Notes: generated by a model from the letters alone, not told the origin. A stretch of DNA of 64,000 nt from CATQHP01 sp965205595 (GCA_965205595.1 CBDBHI010000012.1:310001-374000), one strand, 5' to 3'. Counted from the stretch's first letter, positions 51,125 to 60,681 are shown. Translations and numbers: made by a program.

Positions 51125-52059
51125 GTGCTGCGCGAAGCTAAACAGCCATTCAAGTGGTTCGGAATCCGCCAAATGGCCAGGCGCTTTGATCGTGTGGCGT
51201 TTCAGTTGGGCCTCGGGCGGCAGTCAGCGAGCCCCACTGCCATCCACGATTTGAGGGTCTCGATCCGTCGGCTAATGGCATCGCTCGAATGCTTTGGTTG
51301 CCTTCTCGACAAAGAAGACTCGCGAGAGTTCAATGCTCGTCTCAAAAAGGTACTCGTCGCGGCGGGCAATGTCCGCGACCACGATATCGCGCTAGAACTC
51401 ACTGCCGAGGCCCGTCTCGATCCAGGTTGTTCGCTCGTCAAATCGCTGACCGGCCAGCGGCGTAGACATGCGATAGAGCTGGGACGGGAATTGCGCCGAG
51501 GTCGGGTGCGAAAGTTCTCAATCCGCTGGCGGGGAAGGCTTGGTCTGAGCTGATGGGCCGTGAGAGCAAACCGCGCTGGAATCCGTCCGGGACCAGCGCG
51601 GAAAACGCGAAACGAGTCCTGTCGTGGCTTGCAGCGCAGTTTTTCGAATCTGGACGCAACACAGTTGGCGTCTCCCCGACCGCTCGATCGCTCCACAAAC
51701 TGCGCCTGCGCGGGAAGCGATTACGCTACTCTCTGGAACTCTTCGCCCCCTGTTACGGACCAGGGCTCGATCACCGGCTCAGCGAGCTCAAGAAGGTGCA
51801 AAACTATCTCGGCGAAATTAGCGACTGCGATGCGACGATTCGTTTGATCAGGGGGTTGCAGCTCGAAGATGACGCCGACGCCGTTCGCCTGAACGATTTT
51901 TTGACTGCTCGAAAGAAGGATCGAATCGAGCGGTTTGTCGACCACTGGAGAACGTACTTCGACGCGCCCGGTCAGCTTGAATCGTGGCTGTTTTACCTAA
52001 AAAACTACGCTGGACGTGTTAGCCCGCCTTCAGCACGCGCCGCCGGCGACGGAGGGTGA
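51125..52059 (+). pseudogene. CHAD domain protein split into two frames
   Basis: CHAD domains are helical, His-rich folds that bind inorganic polyphosphate. The first frame (51125-51553) carries the first half with AIHDLRVSIRRLMASLECF and AAGNVRDHDIALEL. The second (51553-52059) carries LHKLRLRGKRLRYSLELF and LGEISDCDATIRLI. Normally both are in one protein of about 300 residues. The frames meet at TGATG (51551-51555), but the second frame is open at least to about 51499, so a single-base indel in 51480-51510 would fuse them. It could be re-initiation by coupling, a mutation, or a sequencing error. Confidence 0.75.
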
Positions 52060-52067
52060 GCCCGCTG

Positions 52068-52967
52068 CTACTTCGAGGTCAGCAGCCCTCGCGAATAGAG
52101 CCACTCAGCCAAGCGGTCCGGCCAACTGCTGAGGACGTGGTCTGTCGCGGCCAGCCCAACTCCATGTCGGCCGCGCTCATAAATGTGTAGTTCCGCGGGT
52201 ACCCCGGCCTTCCGCAATGCCAGGTAAAAAAGTACGCTGTTCTCCGCCGGCACTACTGAATCTTCATTCGTATGAAACAAAAATGTCGGTGGGGTCTCGG
52301 GCGTTACCTGGTTTTCGTTCGATAGCAGCTCCACAAGCTCTGGGTCGGGCGTTTCGCCAAGCAGGTGCATACGGGAACCCTTGTGGGTATATTCGGTCGT
52401 GAACGAAATTACGGGATAGCCCAGAATCGCAAAGTCGGGCCTCGTATGCATCGCCTCTAGTGGGTCACTCGAGTCTGATTCCCCTTCATCGAAATGCGTA
52501 GCTGCAGTCGATGCCAAATGGCCACCGGCCGAAAAGCCCATGATGCCGACGCGATCGACCGAGACCGCGAATTTCTCTGCATTCGCCCGCACGTACTGAA
52601 TTGCGCGATGCGCATCGCCGAGCTGCACCGGGTGGTGATATGTCGGTCCCAGCCGGTACTTCAGCATGAACGCCGCGACACCAAATGAATTGAGCCAGCG
52701 TGCAGTCTGATCACCCTCGTGATCGACAGCGAGGTTGCGATATCCACCTCCCGGGCATACGACTACGGCAGTCCCGACGGCCAGCGCTGCCTCCAGCAGA
52801 TAAATACTCAGCGTGGGCTCAACGGCCTCGCCGTCGCCTTTTTCGCCTGGAGCCCCCTTCGGCCATAGTTCGATGACCTCGGGCTCCGGCCCGCGTCGCT
52901 GTGCTGATAGCGACGAGACCGTAACCATTCCGATGAGAATTGCTGAGCAAACCAGTGACGGATTCAT
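52068..52967 (-). CDS. Secreted alpha/beta hydrolase (esterase)
   Basis: A 299-residue protein with a signal peptide ending SSLSAQ. The fold is the BD-FAE/esterase type: oxyanion motif VVVCPGGGYRNLA (HGG-like), nucleophile elbow GIMGFSAGGHLAS (about Ser153), acid in FHTNEDSVVPAENS and His in YERGRHGVGLA. Known relatives remove acetyl or feruloyl groups from plant polysaccharides; the substrate here is unknown. It is convergent with the CHAD gene (8 bp apart) and divergent from the next esterase. Confidence 0.85.
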   Translation of the reverse strand: MNPSLVCSAILIGMVTVSSLSAQRRGPEPEVIELWPKGAPGEKGDGEAVEPTLSIYLLEAALAVGTAVVVCPGGGYRNLAVDHEGDQTARWLNSFGVAAFMLKYRLGPTYHHPVQLGDAHRAIQYVRANAEKFAVSVDRVGIMGFSAGGHLASTAATHFDEGESDSSDPLEAMHTRPDFAILGYPVISFTTEYTHKGSRMHLLGETPDPELVELLSNENQVTPETPPTFLFHTNEDSVVPAENSVLFYLALRKAGVPAELHIYERGRHGVGLAATDHVLSSWPDRLAEWLYSRGLLTSK

Positions 52968-53028
52968 GCAGTCACAATTCTAACGGTAGCTTGACAAGCG
53001 GGGTGAACGCTCATCCATACTGATCAAC

Positions 53029-53964
53029 GTGATACGCACCACATCCCGCCTGAACCGGCGCAATTTACTAAGACTGGGAGGCGCTGGCTTGCTTTCAGCC
53101 GCCGCGTCCGCAAACCCTATCGACGGACGCACGCAACCTCAATTGCTCCACAAACGCTATCGCAGTTCCGTCACCCGTAAAGACCGCCAGTATCTCCTCT
53201 ACCTCCCAACTGGTTTCTATTCCGAGCCCGGTAAAAAGTGGCCGGTAATTCTTTTTCTCCACGGCGGAGGCGAACGTGGCAACGGCTTAGACGAACTCGG
53301 TCACGTCCTTAAGCACGGTCCGCTAATGGAATCGTGGATTCAGGGCCGCGATCTGCCATTCGTGATGATCGCACCGCAGATGCCTATGTTCGACCGCGAA
53401 CGCCGCTCGCCGCTAGGCGAAGCGCCCAAGCGCGTCGAAAGTGGTGTGCCGCCCGAGCGAGGTCGTCCCGGACCGCCGCGTGCCCCGATGGATCGCACGA
53501 TCAGCAACGACGATCCGCGCTGGGACGAGAAAGGCCCACCGGACGGTTGGTGGCGGGTGGAAGACGATCTGCTCGCGATGGTCGATGAAGTGCTGGCGGA
53601 CTACCAAGGTGACCCGTCCCGCGTCTACCTCACCGGCCTCAGCTACGGCGGATTTGGCACGTGGCACATGGCCTCGGCCCACCCCGACCGCTGGGCGGCG
53701 ATCGCTCCAATCTGCGGTGGCGGCAATCCGGAGCAGGCCAAGATCATCGCCAAGAAGCGAACTCCCGTCTGGATCTTTCAAGGTGGAAGAGACACCACCG
53801 TCAAACCCAAATACGTCCTGCGGATGGCGCAAGCACTCGAAAAGGGCGGCCACCCAGCCGTACGACTCACGGTCCACGAAGACTTACCGCACAACGTCTG
53901 GACGCGTGTTTACGAAGGCCGCGATATTTACGATTGGCTACTCAAACACCGGATCGACGATTAG
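53029..53964 (+). CDS. Tat-exported carboxylesterase (PHB depolymerase/LpqC-like)
   Basis: A 311-residue protein from GTG 53029. The twin-arginine signal is LNRRNLLRLGGAGLLS. Catalytic elements are VILFLHGGGERG (oxyanion loop), YLTGLSYGGFGTWHMA (nucleophile, about Ser206), IFQGGRDTTVKPKY (acid) and LPHNVWTRVY (His). A proline-rich, charged insert around 125-165 (RGRPGPPRAP) is unusual. It probably hydrolyses esters in polysaccharides or polyesters. Confidence 0.83.
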   Translation: MIRTTSRLNRRNLLRLGGAGLLSAAASANPIDGRTQPQLLHKRYRSSVTRKDRQYLLYLPTGFYSEPGKKWPVILFLHGGGERGNGLDELGHVLKHGPLMESWIQGRDLPFVMIAPQMPMFDRERRSPLGEAPKRVESGVPPERGRPGPPRAPMDRTISNDDPRWDEKGPPDGWWRVEDDLLAMVDEVLADYQGDPSRVYLTGLSYGGFGTWHMASAHPDRWAAIAPICGGGNPEQAKIIAKKRTPVWIFQGGRDTTVKPKYVLRMAQALEKGGHPAVRLTVHEDLPHNVWTRVYEGRDIYDWLLKHRIDD

Positions 53965-53973
53965 GCCGGCCGC

Positions 53974-54753
53974 TCAGCCGGTAATCCTTGAGTAGACATG
54001 CGCGGCAAGCTCTTGAATTTGAGGCTCAAACCAGGTTCGGATACCCGACTCGCGAAGTAGAACCAGCACGTCTGCTTCGACGCGCTCGTCGAGAACCACA
54101 CTCAGCTCCGAGGCTCCGATTCGGCTCTTGATAAAGCCGAGCCGCATCGTCTCCGCCAAGTCATTCTCGAGCGCGAGAGCCTGAACATAGTCGGCGTGCC
54201 CATTGGGCTGGTAGGCATAGTCGAACGTCACAACAGCCCGATCCGGACCATAGCGAACTTCGCGGTCACGCTCGACTCCGAGGTCAAACAGGCGTAACTC
54301 ACCGAAGGCATCATCGATACGGCCACGCAAATACCGACGGGTACCTAAGCGGGGCGCCACGACGCGAGATTCGGGCTCAAGCCGAGCAGGACTGGCGACG
54401 AGCTGTTCATACAGTCGCTCGATTTCCCGCTGTGAGTCACCACCGAGAAACGCCTTCGATGGAGAAAAGTCGAAGCTTCGCGAAACGTACTTGTCGAGTC
54501 CGGCGAGATACTCGCTAAAGCCTTCGCCGAGCAAGCGCCTCTCTTCGAACTCCTCACGGAGCTGTTCCAAGACCGTGACATCGGCGAGTGGATGACAAGC
54601 GATCCGCCGAAACTCCGACGCAAAGCGCGCCTCGACTAGCTTGTCGGTGGCGTCGTAGAGCAGTACCGCTATGTTGAAAAATTCCCCTGAAACTACGTTC
54701 GGAACGTAGCGTAACAGGCGATAACTCCACGCCTCATTTGCCACTGTCGCCAA
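53974..54753 (-). CDS. DUF3037 protein
   Basis: A 259-residue protein starting ANEAWSYRLLRYVPNVVSGEFFNIAVLLYD (given in parts: SYRLLRYVPN and GEFFNIAVLLYD), which is the DUF3037 hallmark. A central helical region and a C-terminal segment with VTFDYAYQPNG and VVLDERVEADVLVLLRES follow. The family is found next to HipA-like kinases, as here (54802-55680). No biochemical role is established as far as I know. The genes are 48 bp apart on one strand. Confidence 0.8.
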   Translation of the reverse strand: MATVANEAWSYRLLRYVPNVVSGEFFNIAVLLYDATDKLVEARFASEFRRIACHPLADVTVLEQLREEFEERRLLGEGFSEYLAGLDKYVSRSFDFSPSKAFLGGDSQREIERLYEQLVASPARLEPESRVVAPRLGTRRYLRGRIDDAFGELRLFDLGVERDREVRYGPDRAVVTFDYAYQPNGHADYVQALALENDLAETMRLGFIKSRIGASELSVVLDERVEADVLVLLRESGIRTWFEPQIQELAAHVYSRITG

Positions 54754-54801
54754 TTCTATTTAGCCTCTCTCATTTCCAATCCAGCTGTTTCGTTCCGTAT
54801 T

Positions 54802-55680
54802 CTACAAAGATCTAGCTGCCGCCGTCCGCGTCGCCCAATTCGGAAACGGGTCCTTGGCGGCTTTTTTCGCCCCTAGTAGCAGATCCGCTATATTCTTTCG
54901 GCGCAAGTAGAGGCGCTCCAATAAGTCTTCAAGCTCGCCGGCATCGACTCCTAGCCAACCCGGAGGAATCTGCTTATAAGCATCGTCGAATACTTCCGGT
55001 GGACACTCTTTCACCCGCGTTAGCCACGGCTCGAAACTGTCAAAGCCGCTAACATCTTCGTAGACTTCGCGGCGCACGTAAAGGCCACGTTCTGGATCGT
55101 CAACGAAATCCCAGTGGTGCGCGTTGAACGCAAACCCGTGATCGATCATGTTCGCCACGTATACAAGCGAGCGCGGCGAAACATCGGCCTGTTCTTGGAC
55201 ACCGCCGCTGGATAGCCAACGCTTCGCCCGATCGCGAAAGAAGATCGCCTGGCGCCCGTTGGCGTTGCTGACCCACTTATCAAAGACGACCATGCCAAGA
55301 AAGGCGTTCAAATTCAGCACTAGCCGCAACAGTGAAAGCGGCACGTAGTCGTAAACAGAATGCCGCGTCGGATCCACCGGATAGCGCGACCCAAAATGCA
55401 AGCCCGCCTCGCAACGAACAAGCGTTTGCCCGTCTTCCATCGAGAGCTCGGGACTGATTTCGATAAACTCGCTCGATACTTCTACGATGTCCCAAGGCGG
55501 CGCCGGCAGCTGCAGATAGTCGAGCAGGGTATACGCGATCAGCTCGTTGACGAGGACGCGGGCGTGCTGCGGATTGTTGCGAAATTTGACGACGTAGAAA
55601 TGATCGTCGTTCGCCAACACCAAATGTGCATTGGCGCCGCCCCGCAGTTTTCGAATGTGTTCTCGTGTTCGGACCGGCAT
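54802..55680 (-). CDS. HipA-like kinase (HipA_2 type)
   Basis: A 292-residue protein from ATG 55680 (MPVRTREHIRKLRGGANAH; ATG 55698 is also possible). It has the reduced kinase plan of this group: a glycine-rich start (GGANAHLVLANDDHFYVVKF), NELIAYTLLDYLQLP, a catalytic-loop-like VVFDKWVSNANGRQAIFF, where the Asp after N is Asn, and a DFG-like YVANMIDHGFAFN. HipA toxins phosphorylate aminoacyl-tRNA synthetases; whether this shorter group does so is unknown. The partner is the DUF3037 protein. Confidence 0.75.
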   Translation of the reverse strand: MPVRTREHIRKLRGGANAHLVLANDDHFYVVKFRNNPQHARVLVNELIAYTLLDYLQLPAPPWDIVEVSSEFIEISPELSMEDGQTLVRCEAGLHFGSRYPVDPTRHSVYDYVPLSLLRLVLNLNAFLGMVVFDKWVSNANGRQAIFFRDRAKRWLSSGGVQEQADVSPRSLVYVANMIDHGFAFNAHHWDFVDDPERGLYVRREVYEDVSGFDSFEPWLTRVKECPPEVFDDAYKQIPPGWLGVDAGELEDLLERLYLRRKNIADLLLGAKKAAKDPFPNWATRTAAARSL

Positions 55681-55947
55681 CACAGTACCCCTGCACACGG
55701 AAGTACCGTGTTTCGCAGTCCGATATCAGGGACGCTTCGTCAGGCTACACCCGGCCCGGCGGACCTAGAGTATGCCATCTAGGCCGATCAACGGCAACCA
55801 TTTTTGCCACGCTGAGGTCTAAATTTATTGTGACGCATGTCGAGGCAAAAACGCGTCGAACGCCACGGCGTAACCCTATTGCCCCACCCGATCGGATCGC
55901 TGCATAAATTTATTTACGGAACAATATCAGTGGCCAAGGGATGGAAA
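55681..55947. other. Spacer before the M2 peptidase stop
   Basis: I see no gene, repeat or clear promoter in this 267-bp stretch. It should contain the promoter of the HipA/DUF3037 pair. Confidence 0.3.
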
Positions 55948-57924
55948 CTACCAACCCACTTCGCGTCCGGCGTTCTCTTTTCCGAGGTGCTCGATGAGAG
56001 GCGAGAAATATTCGAGCATTGCCCGCGTGGACACTTCTTCGCCGGTCTTCTCTTTGATCACTTCGCGCCAATCTTGAGTTGCGCCCAGGCTGAGCAGATC
56101 CCACAAGAAGTCGCCGACCTCTTTGTTGCCGTAGTAATTGCAGTCGTGCGGGTCTTGCTTGAGAATGTTCTTGGCGATGTAGGTGTGAAGTTGGTACTTG
56201 ATGACGAACGCCATCGCGTAGTCGTAGTACTGCGCCGGGTCGTCTGAGATATGGGTCTTCGTGCAGGCGTCGCAAAATTCTTCGCCTCGTGGGGATGGCG
56301 GCTCGATGCCTTGGAACCGGCCGGCGTACTCCCACCAGGTCTTGTTGAACTCTTCTACGGGAATGTCTTTCTCGTAGAGATCATGCTCGAAGAACGACAT
56401 CGTTCCGGCCGAGAAGGGGATGAACACTACCGCCTGATCGAGAGCTTCGTCGAGCAGCCAAGCAACCTCGTCGATCTCGGCATTGTCGTCGAGCAGGCCG
56501 ATTTCCTTGAGGTACGCCGGCTGGCGTGCGGCGATACCGATCAGGTCACCGACGGCTTCGTGAAATGCGCGATTAGCTCCGCCACGTAACGTCAGCGGGA
56601 CATCGGCCTCGGTGTAGGCCAGGTAGTAGTAAATATGCCCTAACTCGTGATGCGATGTCTCGAACCAGCGCCAATTGTTTTCGACGCTCATGAGGGAGCG
56701 GACGTCGTTCCCGAGGTCCATGTGCCATGCCGAGGCGTGGGTGTTTTTCTTGCGCTCGGAGTCGGCCGCTACCGGGTAGAGATCTGACTTTTCATAGAAT
56801 GACTCAGGCAGCGACGGCATCCCCATTGAGGTGTAGAACGACTCCGCCTGCTTGACGATCCATTCGGGGTCTTTTCCCTTAACAAGTTCGTCGAGATCCA
56901 CGCCTTCTGAGAGACCAGGCCATGCTTGTGCCCAGCGGTTGCCTATCCAGTGGGCCGGAATTTTCGTTGGAGGTTCTTGGCCGTAGCGCTCGGCGAGTTG
57001 ATGTTTCGTCCAGGTGTGAACTTGGTCGTAGAGTGGCTTCAAGTCGTCGTTGAACTGCCTCATCAAGGTCATCATTTCTTCGACGCTCATGCCATAATCC
57101 GCTACCTGCAGCGCAAAGTACGAGTTGTAGCCCAACTCTTGCGCGAGCTGGTTGCGAAGGTTGCGGAGTTCGCCCAGCCCTTGCTTGAGAGCCGGCCCCG
57201 TCTGCTTCGACACCTCCCAGTAGTGACGGCGCTCGGTTTCGTCCCGCGAGTCGACCAGCACATTGTCGATTTCGTTTGCCGTCACGATCTTGCGGCAATT
57301 TTCGCCCACTGTTTCCGCGCAGAATTCGAACGAATCGAGCACTGCGCCCTGTCGCGCCTCGGCAGCCACGCGGGCGTCGACGATGTCGGGAATTGTCCCC
57401 GGGTACTGGGCCGCCGCCAGTAAGATTTTCTTCAGTTGCCGAACCGTAATGTCGTCAAGTTGGTCCTCCTGGTCGAGTAGCGATCTGACGGTATCGATCA
57501 CCCACACGTTGCCGTCAAACGCGGCCATCGATCTCTCCGCCCCGATGCGTTCTCCGACATGAGCGTCGTTTACGTCAGTCATCGATTTCCAGTAGGCTTC
57601 GGACGTTATCGCGTAGAGCTTCTGTGCTAAATTCCCGTGAATCCCAAGAAATTCGTCAGCTTTTTGTTGCGCGCTTGGACCGCTGGAACACGAGACGAGC
57701 AGTAAGCAAGCTGCGATCGCAAGCCCGCATTTCTTATCACGTGGCGATCGAAAGCGCGTGAGAGGCGTGTCATTACGAGGCGGCCGACGGTCGGCGCGCG
57801 GAGGCGTACTTGACAGTCCGTCGAGCACGACGATCGAGCGCAACGAAGCAGTGGCACACCTATCGGGTGCTTCCGCCATCAGGTGGTTAGAAATACGGGC
57901 TAGGATGACCTTCATCAGGCCCAT
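55948..57924 (-). CDS. M2 family peptidyl-dipeptidase (ACE-like) lipoprotein
   Basis: A zinc peptidase of the angiotensin-converting-enzyme family. The catalytic motif is WFETSHHELGHIYYY with HELGH (about residue 412), followed by the third ligand in ANRAFHEAVGDLIG. Other family blocks are LAQELGYNSYFALQVADYG, IPAHWIGNRWAQAW and WWEYAGRFQGI. A lipoprotein signal, LAIAACLLLVSC, lies around residue 70-82. The 65 residues before it are encoded by the palindromic repeat at 57722-57901, so the native start has been lost or replaced: the first ATG is 57924, outside the repeat. Translation from there gives an unusual extended leader, and export may be impaired. Confidence 0.85.
   Translation of the reverse strand: MGLMKVILARISNHLMAEAPDRCATASLRSIVVLDGLSSTPPRADRRPPRNDTPLTRFRSPRDKKCGLAIAACLLLVSCSSGPSAQQKADEFLGIHGNLAQKLYAITSEAYWKSMTDVNDAHVGERIGAERSMAAFDGNVWVIDTVRSLLDQEDQLDDITVRQLKKILLAAAQYPGTIPDIVDARVAAEARQGAVLDSFEFCAETVGENCRKIVTANEIDNVLVDSRDETERRHYWEVSKQTGPALKQGLGELRNLRNQLAQELGYNSYFALQVADYGMSVEEMMTLMRQFNDDLKPLYDQVHTWTKHQLAERYGQEPPTKIPAHWIGNRWAQAWPGLSEGVDLDELVKGKDPEWIVKQAESFYTSMGMPSLPESFYEKSDLYPVAADSERKKNTHASAWHMDLGNDVRSLMSVENNWRWFETSHHELGHIYYYLAYTEADVPLTLRGGANRAFHEAVGDLIGIAARQPAYLKEIGLLDDNAEIDEVAWLLDEALDQAVVFIPFSAGTMSFFEHDLYEKDIPVEEFNKTWWEYAGRFQGIEPPSPRGEEFCDACTKTHISDDPAQYYDYAMAFVIKYQLHTYIAKNILKQDPHDCNYYGNKEVGDFLWDLLSLGATQDWREVIKEKTGEEVSTRAMLEYFSPLIEHLGKENAGREVGW
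57722..57901. repeat. Palindromic MITE-like repeat, copy 2
   Basis: About 180 bp with ends agcccgcatttcttatca and (reverse strand) agcccgtatttctaacca. It shares gaggcgtacttgac and cgcaacgaag(c/t)agtggcacac with copies 1 and 3. TA flanks the right end only. On the minus strand the whole element is open and encodes the N-terminal extension of the M2 peptidase. Confidence 0.75.
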
Positions 57925-57966
57925 TCTACGTGACAGTTTGCTTGTGGCGGAGACAGTGCCTGAGGG

Positions 57967-59157
57967 CTAGTGGATCACGGCGAAGTTGCCGTCTGCGAGG
58001 GTTATGGCAGCACCAAACCCCCAGGCCGGTAGCAGCGGCCCACGTTGGTGTTCGATAGCTTCACCTTGTGGGTTGAACAGCGTCGAATAAAACTGACCTG
58101 GCTGCTTCCAGCCTTCGGTCGCGACCCAGCTAACCAGCGTGAATCCGTCGGCATTCGTCGCTAGAGACGGGTATTTGTTTTTGGCCGGGCTAGTTGGCCC
58201 GTTCGCCGTGGTGATCGAGCCGTTGCCACCCGAATCAACCGGGCCAAACCGAACTCGCCCGTCCGTCTCCCACGCAGCCACGGTACCAGCCGGACCCTCC
58301 GCGAAAGACATGCTCGTCATCGGGCACGCGCCGATATCCCATGGGTCTAATCGGCGAGCCTCGAATGGTGCTTTTGAAGATGTGGCACTAAAGAGAAAAA
58401 TGTCGCGGTGGACTGTGTCCTCAGCTGCGCGAAAGAGGCCATGGAATCGTCCACGGCTGTCCGCGAAGAGTTTCATTCCACAGCAGGCGCAGGCTCCCAT
58501 CGAGCCTTCGAACGCGGGCTCCTCTGGAGCGAACGTCGCGCCATTGTCGACGGAGCGAGCGACGAAGACTCGGCGTCCGGCCTCACCGTCGACCGCGCCG
58601 GATGCCTTACCGTGCCAGGCCACCAGCACGTTGCCGCCGTCGTCGGCAGCGACCGTGCCCCCGCCGTCAAGTCCGAACGTATGCACCATGAGGTTTCGCT
58701 GCTCGCTGAACTTGTCCTCGCCGGGCTCCAGGCGCGCGTAGAGCAGCGGCTGTGCTTTTGATGAGCCGTTCCACGCCACGTGGATTGTGCCATTGCTCAC
58801 GAGCGCCATTTGCGCGCCCCGAATTGCACCGGCGGCTACGGCACTTTCTGGATGGCTGTTAACCGCGAGAGGCTCGGAAAACGTGTCGCCATCGTCGCGC
58901 GAGACTACATAGAAAAGATCACCGGCCGTCGCTTCTCCCTTGAAGTAGACGATGTGGATCGCACCCTCTCGATCGACGCTAGCCTGCGGTTGGATGCCTC
59001 CGTGTGGCGTTTCGATCAAGGCAACGTCTGGAATATTCAACTCGTCCGGGGTCCGCTGAACCGCGGTTCCCGTTCCACAGCCCGCCAGGCCGACCGCGAT
59101 TAGTGCCGCTACCACGCCCGAATTGATCGCACTTCTTACCTCAGTTTTCTGCATCAT
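57967..59157 (-). CDS. Sialidase-like (BNR) lipoprotein
   Basis: A 396-residue protein from ATG 59157 or 59154. The lipobox is VGLAGCGTG (about residue 25-32). A six-bladed propeller pattern follows with Asp-boxes: FYVVSRDDGDTFSEPLAV, FVARSVDNGATFAPEEPA, plus IHVAWNGSSKAQPLLYAR and a Cys-rich MGACACCGMKLFADS. It resembles exo-sialidase propellers; the catalytic residues are not confirmed. The start overlaps the end of the sulfatase gene by about 17 bp, so they are co-transcribed. Confidence 0.7.
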   Translation of the reverse strand: MMQKTEVRSAINSGVVAALIAVGLAGCGTGTAVQRTPDELNIPDVALIETPHGGIQPQASVDREGAIHIVYFKGEATAGDLFYVVSRDDGDTFSEPLAVNSHPESAVAAGAIRGAQMALVSNGTIHVAWNGSSKAQPLLYARLEPGEDKFSEQRNLMVHTFGLDGGGTVAADDGGNVLVAWHGKASGAVDGEAGRRVFVARSVDNGATFAPEEPAFEGSMGACACCGMKLFADSRGRFHGLFRAAEDTVHRDIFLFSATSSKAPFEARRLDPWDIGACPMTSMSFAEGPAGTVAAWETDGRVRFGPVDSGGNGSITTANGPTSPAKNKYPSLATNADGFTLVSWVATEGWKQPGQFYSTLFNPQGEAIEHQRGPLLPAWGFGAAITLADGNFAVIH

Positions 59158-60637
59158 CGTCCACTTCAGAATGCCATATAATCTGCTGCATGTCAGTTTT
59201 CGGAGGTGGCGGCCAGTGGTGGCCGCGTTGGCTTGAGAGCCCCCGATTGGGACCTTGACGGAACTCTCGATTGGGTTTTCCTTCAAGCCGGCCTTCAGAT
59301 GCCCAAGCTTCGTCACCGCCGTAGAGTTGACCGATTAAGATCGCGGTCATCTCGTCGAGTCTTGCGGCGTGAGCCGCGTCGCCGGCGAGGTCGCTCAGCT
59401 CGTTTGGATCGGCGTCAACATCGAAAAGTTGCCGGCAGTTCCCGGTGGGGTAGTAAATGAGTTTATAGCGCCCCTGCCGGATCATGCGCGTCGCATGGTC
59501 GCCCTCGCCGACTTCGCCATAAATCCATTCGCGGCGCGGCTCTCCAACCATCGAAATGCCTTCGACCGAGTCGGGAATTTCAACGCCCGCGAGGTCGAGT
59601 AGCGTCGGCATGACATCTTGCCAACCGACGATGCGGTCGTCCACGCGGTGGTGACCAACGCGCTTGTCGCCCTCCGCTCCGACTAAGATCATCGGGATAT
59701 TCGCCGCCGGCTCGTAGAACAGCTTTTTTGCCCACATGCCGTTCTGACCTAGCATGTCTCCGTGGTCGGACGTGAAACAGATCACTGTGTTGTCAAGCAG
59801 AGCTTCCTCGCGCAAGGTTCCCACAACTACGCGGATCTGGTGGTCGATGTGGGTGCAGAGCGCGTAGAATGCTTTGCGGGCCGCGCGTATCTGGTCGGAC
59901 GTCATATGTGCCGAGCGAGCCTTCACGCCATGCAGGGAGTAAGGCAGATCGCCACTCGCCCAATCGGCCGAAACCGGATCGTCAATGTCGATGTGGTCGT
60001 AGATGTCGAGATAAGTCTTGAGAGGAACGAGCGGCGGGTGCGGATGTCGATACGAAAGGAACCAAAACGCCGGCTTGTCGCGATCGCGGCGCTTGATCGT
60101 GCGCACCATTTGCTGGGTCGCCCAATTCGTGGCGTGTGTCTCCTCCGAAAGATGCCAGGGCCGCGTGTTGTAGTCGTTGTTGCTCATGCCGTGACTGAAG
60201 GCCTGTCCGATGTGGCCCTGATCGGCAAGATAATTCTCGTAGTCGTCGATCACGCCGTACTGAGTGCGTCCCTCTTCATCGAGGATCACGTCGTCAAAGC
60301 CAATGCGATTGCGCTGGGGGTAGACGTGCAGTTTGCCAACGGCGTAAGCCTGGTAACCTGCGTCCCGGAAAGTCTGCGCCATGGTAGGCAAATCGGGCAT
60401 CGGCTTCGTCTCACCGAAGTCGCGATCGCCGTGCTTTCTCGGGCTAACGCCCGTCATCAAGGTGCGGCGCGCCGGGATACACACTGGGCTTTCGCCATAA
60501 CAATTGGAGAATCGCGCACCGCTGCGAGCCAGCTCGTCGATAGTCGGCGTAAGAATCGACGGATGCCCGGCTTCGCCAAGCAGTGCGGCAGGCCAGTGGT
60601 CTGTTGTGATTAGAAGAACATTGGGTTTCGTTGACAT
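59141..60637 (-). CDS. Sulfatase (arylsulfatase family, formylglycine type)
   Basis: A 498-residue enzyme that cleaves sulfate esters. The start KPNVLLITTDHWPAALLG gives the metal-binding Asp, and the S1 signature is ESPVCIPARRTLMTG (about 50-64), where Cys in C-x-P-x-R would be converted to formylglycine. Other ligands are in FTSDHGDMLGQNGMWAKK (about 300) and SYRHPHPPLVPLKTY. No signal peptide is visible, so it may be cytoplasmic, or a start upstream was missed. It shares an operon with the sialidase-like lipoprotein, which suggests breakdown of sulfated glycans. Confidence 0.9.
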   Translation of the reverse strand: MSTKPNVLLITTDHWPAALLGEAGHPSILTPTIDELARSGARFSNCYGESPVCIPARRTLMTGVSPRKHGDRDFGETKPMPDLPTMAQTFRDAGYQAYAVGKLHVYPQRNRIGFDDVILDEEGRTQYGVIDDYENYLADQGHIGQAFSHGMSNNDYNTRPWHLSEETHATNWATQQMVRTIKRRDRDKPAFWFLSYRHPHPPLVPLKTYLDIYDHIDIDDPVSADWASGDLPYSLHGVKARSAHMTSDQIRAARKAFYALCTHIDHQIRVVVGTLREEALLDNTVICFTSDHGDMLGQNGMWAKKLFYEPAANIPMILVGAEGDKRVGHHRVDDRIVGWQDVMPTLLDLAGVEIPDSVEGISMVGEPRREWIYGEVGEGDHATRMIRQGRYKLIYYPTGNCRQLFDVDADPNELSDLAGDAAHAARLDEMTAILIGQLYGGDEAWASEGRLEGKPNREFRQGPNRGLSSQRGHHWPPPPKTDMQQIIWHSEVDDDAEN

Positions 60638-60681
60638 GATGCGTGGCGAACCGGAAGGCGTAACTGGTTTTCAGGGGCAAT

